From positions 36,277,509-36,341,508 of the forward strand of contig NC_135182.1 of the NCBI RefSeq assembly GCF_041146795.1: a stretch of 64,000 nucleotides of DNA, given 5' to 3'. Source of the DNA: Maylandia zebra. Its lineage: Eukaryota; Chordata; Actinopteri; Cichliformes; Cichlidae. A model generated the notes under the pieces. The model did not search any database and was not told where the DNA came from. It saw only the letters and a list, made by a program, of their open reading frames with translations. This document shows, one piece after another, positions 48,053 through 64,000 of this stretch (positions within the stretch are counted from its first letter, which is position 1; each line of letters begins with the position of its first letter). Position numbers and translations under genes: made by a program.

Positions 48053-48428
48053 CATCCATCCATCCATTCGCTTCCGCTTATCCTTTTCAGGGTCGCAGGG
48101 GGCGCTGGAGCCTATCCTAGCTGTCATAGGGCGAGAGGCGGGGTACACCCTGGACAGGTCGCCAGTCTGTCGCAGGGCCAACACACAGGGACAGACAACC
48201 ATTTGCACTCACATCTAGTGGCAATTTGGATTATCCGATTAACCTATCCCCACAAGCTGCATGTCTTTGGACGGTGGGAGGAAGCCGGAGTACCCGGAGG
48301 GAACCCACGCAAACATGGAGAGAACATGCAAACTCCACACAGAAAGACCCCGGCCTGATGGTGGAATTGAACTCAGGACCTTCTTGGTGTGCGTCAACAG
48401 TGCTAACCACCGTGCCACCGTGCTGCCT
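48053..48428 (-). repeat. tRNA-derived SINE with 15-bp target duplication
   Basis: GGACATGTCCTGGTC is duplicated exactly at 48038-48052 and 48429-48443. The element is on -: its head is at 48428 (CAGCACGGTGGCACGGTGGT) and its GGATGGATG tail is at 48053. It includes the conserved GGAGTTTGCATGTTCTCTCC and CGACAGACTGGCGACCTGTC-type blocks. The same family is at 49441-49985. Confidence 0.88.
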
Positions 48429-48464
48429 GGACATGTCCTGGTCAAAAAACAGAAATCAGGGCAG

Positions 48465-48735
48465 CAGTTCTCGTTTTTCTGTTATGAAGTACCCGCTTTC
48501 TGTAACCTCATGACGCAAATCCTGACTCACAGTGAAGAAGAGGAAGCAGTGCTGCCACTTCTAAGGTCAGCTTGTATTTCTCCTTCCAGAGAACTGACTG
48601 AGAAGACAAAGGTTGGAGGTGCCGTGTGACTGAAGATCTCTCGTCCGTCCTCCTCTACAGTTTCAGATCTTCAGATTTCACTGTTCACAATTTTTATCAC
48701 TGAGCTTTATTCCAAACAGAATCTGAAACCTCTGA
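48465..48735 (+). repeat. Duplicated segment, copy 2
   Basis: Same order of blocks as 42980-43290, with a deletion near its 5' side relative to the sequence preceding that copy. Confidence 0.75.
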
Positions 48736-49440
48736 CAGCCATGAACCATTTCCTGTGTTGTTGTGCTGTGGTGTGCACAGGTGCCATGTGGTGTTGTCCT
48801 GTCTTGTGTATGCTCAATCTGAGGAAACAGAGTGTTTCCCACTCATCAACAGCAACAAGATAACACAAGTAAACACCTTCATGACCTCAAGCTGAAGCAC
48901 ATTTTGTATCTGCAGCAGGACAATGATCCAAGTCCGACTCTGAGTGGCTTTAGAAAAACAAAATGAGGACTTTAGAGTGGCCTTCAGGTCACTTCCTGTG
49001 TGTTTGCTTTCAGGTGTTTCTGACTGCGTCGATGCTTTCTAATAATAAGCCGAGCGCTCGCATTCACAGCACAGCAATGGGAATGTTAAATGCCGCCTGT
49101 GGGGTAGTGATGTTCCTGATGTTATTTCATTCTAACTTTCAGAATACTAAATAAACCACTTCTGCACTCAATATTGAGTCTGATGTTTGAGGCTACAGTT
49201 TGTCCGAACAGATAAAAGATTAATCATATTTCAGAGCCATTTGAAAATGATCCCAGCAAATATTTCAGTGTTCAATAACCGTCTGTAATCAGTCGAGTGG
49301 CAGCTCAGAAGTCGTTTAGAATGAAAGCTGAAGCAGCACGTCTCCTCCCTCACCTCTGTAATGGTAATTATCTGTTTACCGATTAGAATAAAACTAAATA
49401 AAAAAATAACATTTTCTCAATTAAAAAAAACAAGAAGGGT
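48736..49440. other. Intergenic, nothing recognised
   Basis: No gene, RNA or repeat family identified. Confidence 0.4.
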
Positions 49441-49985
49441 AGCACGGCGGCACGGTGGTAAATGGTAAAATGGTAAATGGCCTGCATTTGTATAGCGCTT
49501 TTCTAGTCCATAGGACCCCAAGGCGCTTCACACTACATTCAGTCATTCATCCATTCATGCACACATTCACACACTGGCGATAGCAAGCTACATTGTAGCC
49601 ACAGCTGCCCTGGGGCGCACTGACAGAGGCGGTGGTTAGCACTGTTGCCGCACAGCAAGAAGGTCCTGAGTTCAATTCCACCATCAGGCCGAGGGCTTTC
49701 TGTGTGGAGTTTGCATGTTCTCTCCATGTTTGCGTGGGTTCCCTCCGGGTGCTCCGGCTTCCTCCCACCATACAAAGACATGCAGCTTGTGGGGATAGGT
49801 TAATTGGATAATCCAAATTGCCACTAGGTGTGAATGTGAATGGTTGTCTGTCCCTGTGTGTTAGCCCTGCGACAGACTGGCGACCCGTCCAGGGTGTACC
49901 CTGCCTCTCGCCCTATGACAGCTGGGATAGGCTCCAGCGCCCCCGTGACCCTGAAAAGGATAAGTGCATGGATGGATGGGGGGAA
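49441..49985 (+). repeat. SINE interrupted by a second SINE
   Basis: Head at 49441-49459 (AGCACGGCGGCACGGTGGT) and body at 49630-49985, which has an A-box-like TGGTTAGCACTG and a B-box-like GAGTTCAATTCC (about 49669). It ends in a GGATGGATGG tail. The CGGTGGT at the interruption is present on both sides (49453-49459 and 49630-49636), as expected for a target duplication. Same family as 48053-48428, opposite strand. Confidence 0.8.
49460..49629 (-). repeat. 5'-truncated SINE inserted in a SINE
   Basis: Matches the 3' half of the SINE at 14510-14791 (CATTTGTATAGCGCTTTTCT, CACACACTGG, GTAGCCACAGCTGCCCTGGG). It lacks the polymerase III promoter boxes. Confidence 0.75.
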
Positions 49986-52395
49986 GAAAAGGGGTCACTC
50001 AGTCCCACAGATGTCCAGGTTTAAATTCCCCTGAGCTGATTGGAGCTGATCGTCCTCACGTGTTAGGGATTCCTGACTTTATCGTACTGACATCACCACA
50101 GGAAGGACAGACGTGCTGTCAGGTGTGTCACCATGACACAAATGAAATATAATTTAGAAGTAACTGAAAGTAATACTTAGAACTTTTAATCCCAGTCTGT
50201 GCTCATAACAGCAGATTCATTGATTCTTTACAGTAATCTGATCGTCACTTTGTGCTAACACAGTTAATATAAATATACATACAGCGGACGCATGCACATT
50301 TATTACTGTACATTTCTTTACAACAGTCACACGGACTCTTCAGAAGAACCGAGGTCATGATGTCATCTGTAATCCATAACCAGGAGTGAGGAGACGCTCT
50401 CGGGCTCCAGGCGAGGTTCAGTGGAGCCGTGAGTGCTCGGTGCTTTTGCGACCACTAGCTGCCCGTTGTGTTGCTGTTGTGGTGGTGATGACTGTAAGTG
50501 TGTTAGGTCGTGGACACGTGCAGAGCAGAGAGAGTCGACGCGTCGGAGAGCAGGTGTGACAGACCTTTGTGTTTACAGTGAAGTCTCCCTGAAATGTGAT
50601 GTTTGCAGCTGGAAGCATCAGTAAAGGAGGTCCTGCTGGCTGTGTGTCTGCAGCTAACACAAACTCAACACGTTCTTTAAATATCCTGTTAAACTCTCCT
50701 TTAGTTTTAGGATGAAATGAGGCTCCAAAGTGAACCAGCGCATGTTGTAGCACCAGTTACCCAAAATCCTGTGAACTTCCAACAAGTATGGAATAACCAG
50801 AGGTGGCAAAAGTACACTTAAAGAATACTCCAGTAAAAGCTGAAGTACTGATTCAACCTCTTTACTCAAGTCAAAGTAAAAAAGTACCGGCTCTGAAATG
50901 TAACATAAGAAATAAAAACATAGCTCCGCTGGTCTGATGCAAAGGGAACCGAACCTTGTGTCTATATTAATGTAAACAGAAAAGTGAGTACATGAAAGTG
51001 GGGGGTGGGGGGAGCCTAACATCAGTTGTAAGGGCTCAGCGTGGGGAAAGTGCTTTGGCGTAACCAGCAGCTGGGGGAGCGCCTCGTCTCCTCGCCTCTT
51101 CTCCTCACCTCGTCTCCTCGCCTCGCCTCCTCGCCTCTTTCTCCTTTCTCTTTTCCGTCCCCCGGTCTCCTACGTTGTGGTTGTACAAACTCAAATTTTT
51201 AAAAATAAATAAATAAAAACCTTTAATAGATTCTGACTCGTGGACCATTGTAAGAAATGCTGTAATGGTCCAGTTGGGAAAATAACTCTGGCAGTTCTGA
51301 TCGTGACGCTGTTGGACTGATTCAAAAACATGAGGACTGACATGTAAGCTTTAAATGAGCACTTGAAGCTCTCTCCTTCCTTTCTCATCTTTCTCGAGTT
51401 AGTTTCGTTTCTCTGTGAGTTGGACCTTTAGCTGCCAGACACACTGACAGCATAGAAACAGTTTGTTTGTTAAGCTGATGCACCTGAAATTACCTGCAAA
51501 CGCGTTGCTTCCTTTCTGCTCCCTGGTCAGTATTACTAGCTTCAGAGGATCAGTGAGCGCAGCATATGAACATCTGACCACGTGGATCATGCATAAATTG
51601 TCCTGTTGCCTCTTCCACCCCCCTGTCCCTAAATTTCCAGTGTTTCATGTTTGTCAGTGTGTTACTGTACCAGCTGTGTATCGAATGCACACAAATTAAA
51701 ATGCATAAATAAATATATAAAAGATGAAGTAAAGGAGTAAAACTGTTGTGAACATGTTCATAGCAACACTCCATTCACATGCTGCTGAATCATCGTCATC
51801 ATTATTAGTCATCACTGCTCCTCATTCTCACACAGCAAAGATGGATTCAGCCTCCTATAATCTGTATTTACAGCATACAGCAGATGTCAGCTAACATCTA
51901 AAACAGCATTAAGTTATGAAATTCTGGATTGTAGACTCTTACAGTTCAGAATCTTTAAATAAAGTGACAAACAAGAAAACGGTGCAGCTGATCGGACCCT
52001 GTTCAGCTGGGAAACAGTAAAGACGCGAAATCCTTGTTTTGTTGCTCGAGGAAAGCTGAGCTCAGTCAGTCACAGCAGCTTCACCGGCTCACGGTTCATT
52101 TGATCGTTTCATCCTTCTCGGCGTCTTGAGGCAAAAGCAGAGCTCAAACAGAACATTTTAGCTCCCTGCATCGTTCATTGGTTTTACTGTAGGTTTCACT
52201 GAGTCCGCCTGGAGAAGAACTCGTTGGCACTAAGAACGAGCCAATAACAGGTCATTTTAAACTGAACTGTGCAAATAAAAAGGTTTAAACTCTTCAGGAA
52301 ACGACTCTGCCGACGCCTCTGGTGTGTCGGCCGCACAGCCGTCGTCCTGTTCACAGCGTGTGTGAGTGCAGTCGAACAATGAATCCATCCTCAGT
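49986..52395. other. Region downstream of gene 3
   Basis: May include the gene 3 3' UTR (gene on -); a candidate AATAAA on - lies at 50304-50299. 51083-51145 is an imperfect CTCCTCGCCTCGT-type repeat. An open frame at 50753-50418 (-) is unrecognised. No other gene seen. Confidence 0.35.
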
Positions 52396-59304
<6,909 letters not shown>

Positions 59305-59893
59305 GTCTGCCTGTAAAACAAAGGTAAAACATGCTGTGGTCACATATCTATTATTGCGTGTAAACACACTGTTTCATCTTCCTCATGAAGTCTGGCTGGC
59401 CTCCAGCAGGTATTACTGGAAATGTAATGAGCCCACATTGTATTCAGATTAGTAACAAGATCACAGTAATAAAGTGATATAATCCCAGTACTTTGTGTTT
59501 AAACAGTGTTTAGCACACACTCACAGGATTACATGGTGTCGGGCTCACAGACAGCAGCTGTTCCACCTCTGCATGCTGTAAGCAAATAACAACAACAGCT
59601 ACAGAGTCAAACATCCTGGAGAGCAGCTTTCTGTGAAGGATCCACACAGTGGGGAGAGCCCACAGAGCATCACGGAGGGAAATTCTGGGATTGTGGTACT
59701 TTGCAAATGTGTGCTCTATGCATGCAGCTGCTAACCAGTTAAACAAATAGATTTAGCAGCCAAACCTCAGGTGTATTACAGGCATCGTGTCATAAATGCA
59801 AACAACTTTTTACTGATGAAGTAGCGAGTCAAACTTGGCTTGAAATAAACCATCATGAAGCTGTTCTTTGTTCTTTGCACAGTGATGTGTTTT

Positions 59894-59920
59894 CAGTGAG
59901 AAACTTCTGGTTTCTCACTG
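59894..59920. repeat. 11-bp perfect hairpin
   Basis: CAGTGAGAAAC and GTTTCTCACTG flank a 5-base loop, in the first intron of gene 3. No known role. Confidence 0.7.
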
Positions 59921-60718
59921 CAGCAAATGAAATCTGAGCTACATGCACTCAACAGTAATTCAGTTCAGTTTCGTTGTATTTATATAGCTGGTTTATACTG
60001 GTTATACTGGTTTACTATTTTTCTTTTTACATTCAAAACAAAAAAGGTAAACTGAACATCAAGACAATTCTATAAAAAAATAAATGTTGTTATGTTACCT
60101 CAATATTACTGAGATGTATTTCAATATGTCTGTAAAATACATTTGTTTTATTTATTTTTCGTTTTAATGTTATGAACTACAGCAACATCTGTGGTGTTAC
60201 AGGTCAGTTTTGACAATTTTATATTTACTTGAAAAGAAAAAGGGGGGAAAGTACTTCATTTTATGGTGTTTATAAAAGCAGATTCCGAAGAAAGTGTCCG
60301 GATCTATAACGGCTCGCTCTTTGGTTTGCTGAAAGCCTTTAAGCGCTGATCCGACATAAAACAAAGTCACACAGACGAGCACGCGCGCACACCACGGAAA
60401 CACTGTTAATATTAAAATAAATAAACAGGAAGTCAAACATGGAAGGAATGAAAAAGAAGCAAAGCTGTAAATCTCCAGACTGTACCGGCTCAGGTCAGCA
60501 CGATAAAGATGATTCAAAGCAAACTGAGTTTGAAGACTCAAAGGTTTCCAGCAGCGCGCAGGACGGTGCACAGTCATAAAAGCTCAGGACACGCGTGACA
60601 GCCGGAGCTGTTCTCTCAGCTAAGTAAGAGCCAAATATTTCTTTCATCGCCAATAAACGCGTAACTGATCCCAGGAAGCCTCTGTGAGCGCTGCGTCCTC
60701 ACAGACTTACAGACTCAC

Positions 60719-60810
60719 CTGAATCAGAGTCTGTCACAGGAGCCCGGGCTGCTCCTCTCACGGCCGCGGTGAAGAGTGGCTCCCGTTATCCGCACGTCCT
60801 CTCTTACAGA
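60719..60810 (-). promoter_or_regulatory. Probable gene 3 non-coding first exon
   Basis: On - a GC-rich stretch ends TGACAGACTCTGATTCAG before a strong donor GTGAGTCTG at 60718. The ATG-bearing exon starts after TTTTACAG at 59310, six bases before the ATG, so an upstream 5' UTR exon is required. The 5' limit is not determinable. Confidence 0.55.
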
Positions 60811-60904
60811 CAACCTCGACTTCCCCCTTCTCACTCTCAGCCACGCGCACGTGCACGTTTTCTGCTTCTGCATTGCTTCCTTTCTGGTGATAAAAACCTT
60901 TCAA

Positions 60905-61118
60905 CGATCGTGGCTCAAGAGTTGAGAGGGCGCCTTGTAATCGGAAGGTTCCCGGTCGAGCCCCGGCGTGAACAGTCTCGGTCGTTGTGTCCTTGGGCTG
61001 GTGGTATGTAGCTTACCATCACCAGTGTGTGAATGGGTGGCTGATTGGATATGTAAAGCGCTGTGGGGTCCTTGGGGACTAGTAAAGCCTCCTACAAATA
61101 CAGGCCATTTACCATTAC
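60905..61118 (+). repeat. tRNA-derived SINE, degraded
   Basis: A box GTGGCTCAAGAGTTGAG at 60910 and B box GGTCGAGCCCC at about 60954, then GTTGTGTCCTTGGGC and CACCAGTGTGTGAATG. Same family as 14510-14791. Confidence 0.75.
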
Positions 61119-61726
61119 TCTGCTGACGTCATAACCTCGGTGTCATGCATTCATAAAATCTGATCATCAGTTTAACCGGAGAGTGTTTCAGGTGCTGAGC
61201 AGTTGCAGTTTATAGCTGCCATTATTATCATCATCGACAGAAATAAAAAGGCTGCTTCCCGTCTGCTATGACTTCCACAAACCTGTGTGTCCACACCTCG
61301 CTGTGACCTGAACTGTTACAGCAAACATCAGAGGGGACACTTTGGTGCTCGTGATTTTACCTCAAAGCAAAAATCTTTTCTCTTTTTTCTAAACTGAGCA
61401 CCTGATGACTTTGAACGTTTCTTGTGCATCTTCCACTGGTTTTAATTTTGCACTCCAGTATGAACACCCATCCCCCAACCCGAGGATCAGCACAACATAA
61501 CCTAACAGACCTACACCTTAGTTCACAGATTCAATTAGTCTAAGGTGTATTTCTGGGATTTCACACAACCGAGGAATACATGATGGGCTTGGATTTACAA
61601 CATTATAAATGAAATGTGCTCTATTTGGAAGCAGCAGGCCCCTCCCCTTTCAACGGGTTGTGTGTGACTTTAAATCATCAAACTGTAAATTAAACATTTC
61701 AAATTGTTATTGATCCTTTTATGGAA
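61119..61726. other. Intergenic, nothing recognised
   Basis: No coding or repeat signal recognised. Confidence 0.4.
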
Positions 61727-62035
61727 CGCCAGGACTGCCATAATGAATTAATTAAATACACCATTAAATAATTAATTAAATGTGGCAATAATTAATTAAA
61801 ATTGGAATTAATTAATTAAATAAATAGTTATGACACATGTAATTAATTAATTATTGACACATTTAATTAATTATTTATGTATTTCACATTTTAATTAATT
61901 ATTGACACATTTAATTAATTAATTATTGACACATTTAATTAATTATTTATGTATTTCACATTTTAATTAATTATTGACACATTTAATTAATTATTTAATT
62001 ATATATTTATTTATTTCATTTTGGCAGTCCTGGCG
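61727..62035. mobile_element. AT-rich MITE with internal tandem repeats
   Basis: CGCCAGGACTGCCATAATGAA at the left and its inverted copy (TTCATTTTGGCAGTCCTGGCG) at the right, one mismatch. The inside is mostly TTAATTAATTATT with GACACATTTAATTAATTA and ATGTATTTCACATTTTAATT blocks repeated in tandem. Confidence 0.75.
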
Positions 62036-64000
62036 CCTGGCTCTCGTCATGAAATAATTTTATCTGTCAGCCTCACCCATCAAACTCAGGGGGCGGGGTT
62101 AACGCTGCCCATGCAGCTTCTCTAACATTTGATTGGTTGCCGTGCAAAGTAAGTCAAAACAGGTCGATCCTAGATAATCGATTGCTTGTGTAGACTTGGG
62201 GCAGCCAGTTATCCCAGAATGCAGATCAAATCACAAGCAGCAATGGTGGTGGTGTAGTTTTAAAATACCCGTTTTTCTGTCACCAGCTACACTTTTAACA
62301 GTGTTTTAGCCGCGAATGTCGCGCCATATGTCTGGTCAGGTTGTCAACATAGAACATGTTTGCAAAAGTGCTCAGATGTTTTCAGAGATTTCACTAGCTC
62401 TGCTAACAGTTAGCATGCAGTGCACCGAGGGGGTTACGTTAACCGGTTTGTTTACATATTCCACTCTCCGTGTTCCACATGTTGCATTCGCAGATTCTCA
62501 TTTTCACCGAACGATTGTCTCTTTCCGCCTGGTCTTGTGTCTCTGTGCTTCTGTAACATAAAGAACGAGCTGACATTTTTCTCACGAAACCAGCGATCAG
62601 CTCAACAGACCCTCAGTTTACCTGCATGCATCTGTCAGCTGTTTAACACCTGCTGCTAATTCAAGAAACACGCCTAGTTACCTGGTGATAGTCACAGTTT
62701 AACTGCACAAGATAAGTAAATATAGTGTTTTCCCCGAGCGCAGAGCTGCTGGAGCTCGTTTCCTTACAGAGCACTTTATAGGCGAACAGCTTCATCAGCG
62801 GCTGATGTCCAATCACCGGCACACAGCTTTGAAACCTCAGCTGAGTTTTAGCTCTCAGTGGTTAAACGCTGGACTTCATTCACTCAGGTTCTGTCTGTCG
62901 GGTCACGTTTACTTCGCTGTTTTATTTACAACTGAGCAAATCGGTTTGGCTGAGGTTAAAGTTACGTTTCATAACTGCATAGTTTCACAGACGTTTAATG
63001 GTTCACATGTGTTAGACTGAACTATCATCTAAATATCATCTGTTTTTTAATAGTTATTCAACTGTATTCTAAGCACCAGCTGTCTGTTAGAATGTGATTT
63101 TTTTCTCTCTCTGTTGGCAGAGGTATAAAAATACGCAGGAAAATCTGACGTGCATGGCGAACTTCACCGACGATATTTAGGGAGGAATAAACACACATCA
63201 AACATAAATGAACCATTTGCCTGTCTCCATAATTGAGAGAATTTTCTCTTCTTATGTCAACTCTCTCTCTCTTTTTTTTTCTTTTTTTTTGCTTTTTCGG
63301 TCATGTTATGTTTACCTGTCAAAGGCTTGTTACAAACTATGAAACACATCGTGCAGACTTCTGGATGTTAGAAGAAAACTAATACTGCTCATGAATGAGA
63401 CTAAAGGCAGGAAGGTGTCCTTTAAAACTAAACATGTTAATAGGACCTCCCTGTTTATATCATAGTTTATGATATAGTACGTGTATTTCAGTAATAGCCT
63501 GCTGAGGCCACTATACGTGCTGGCCTCATATCAAATGTGAAGGCAGACTGAGTCTATGTTTGACGTTTTTTATATCTAATCTTCCTTTTCAAACATTTAA
63601 ACAGCAGCGAGTCTGCAGCTGAGGGAACACAAATTCAAATTGTCGGAACAGGTTTGCTCGTTTCTTGGATTCATTTGGTGATTTATTAAATGTATAACTG
63701 TTATTCTAATCTGCTGCTGAGTCTCTTACACTTTTCTTTATGCTGTATATTTTCACGTCTCTGGAATAGTTGGCAGTTAGATAGTCAGCTGGGAAACTTT
63801 GTGTTAACTCATGGAGCTGAGGATATCGTGGATATGCTGACCTCGCTGCGTGGTGTACAGAGCGAGGTCAGCATGATTAATATTCACAATAAAAATATTA
63901 GCCGAACATCATGAAGTCTGTATGTGTTTCATAGTGTCGAACAACCTTTGTACAGTTAAAGCCAGCAGTTACTACATGACGGAAACACCAACGTTATCTC
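62036..64000. other. Intergenic, unassigned
   Basis: 62080-62900 is comparatively GC-rich and may be a regulatory region or an old DNA element. A 14-bp perfect inverted repeat is at 63834-63874. Open frames (62316-62561, 63690-63914) are unrecognised. Confidence 0.35.
63834..63874. repeat. 14-bp perfect hairpin
   Basis: ATGCTGACCTCGCT and AGCGAGGTCAGCAT with a 13-base loop. No associated gene seen. Confidence 0.8.

Noticed and set aside
47699..48208. 169-codon frame on - spanning the repeat and SINE
   Set aside because: It crosses a SINE insertion boundary, so it cannot be an ancestral gene.
50418..50753. 111-codon frame on - as a separate gene
   Set aside because: No recognisable domain; lies where gene 3's 3' UTR may extend.

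Overview
This window is vertebrate nuclear DNA, most likely from a spiny-rayed teleost fish. Genes have short exons with GT-AG introns. The repeats are typical fish ones: hAT-type elements, tRNA-derived SINEs, L2/CR1, L1 and RTE LINEs, Penelope-like elements with a GIY-YIG domain, and a Tc1 end. A cichlid or close relative is plausible, but that is inference from repeat content. Nothing prokaryotic was seen.

The host content is three genes for B7-family-like type I membrane proteins (signal peptide, Ig V-like domain, Ig C1-like domain, one membrane helix, cytoplasmic tail). Gene 1 is on + (5615 to about 9209 or 9414). Gene 2 is on - (19817 to 17091). Gene 3 is on - (coding 59304 to 52396, with a probable non-coding first exon near 60.7-60.8 kb). 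Every coding junction I could place is phase 1, and the spliced lengths are exact multiples of three. In all three, the V domain lacks the usual F-strand cysteine and has a cysteine about 13-15 residues later in the G strand. Gene 3 has a tail of six short phase-1 exons, acidic and without tyrosine.

Region by region. 1-3650: a Penelope-derived snap-back repeat, a 0.6 kb inverted repeat with long spacer, and a LINE tail. 5.6-9.4 kb: gene 1. 10.7-12.8 kb: a hAT-like element carrying a 21-bp minisatellite that is open on both strands. 13.8-14.8 kb: a hAT-like MITE and a SINE. 17.1-19.8 kb: gene 2. 21.9-23.8 kb: L2-like and Penelope fragments. 23.8-31.0 kb: a broken L1 element with a hAT derivative inserted (9-bp flanking duplication) and a 5'-truncated but open RTE reverse transcriptase that resembles nematode elements. 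31.0-37.8 kb: Tc1 end, third copy of the 0.7-3.2 kb repeat, a second Penelope copy, and a LINE RT remnant. 37.8-41.4 kb: an LTR-like sequence split by two tandem 1.5 kb Helitron-like units. 44.1-45.4 kb: a hAT element with perfect 8-bp duplications. 47.1-50.0 kb: a solo LTR and nested SINEs with clear target duplications. 52.4-60.8 kb: gene 3, with an internally deleted L2-like LINE in one intron. 61.7-62.0 kb: an AT-rich MITE. The rest is unassigned intergenic DNA.

The three B7-like genes presumably act as surface ligands or receptors in immune co-signalling; this is inferred from domain architecture only. The mobile elements are not functionally linked to them, but they account for most of the spacing between genes and much of the intron sequence.
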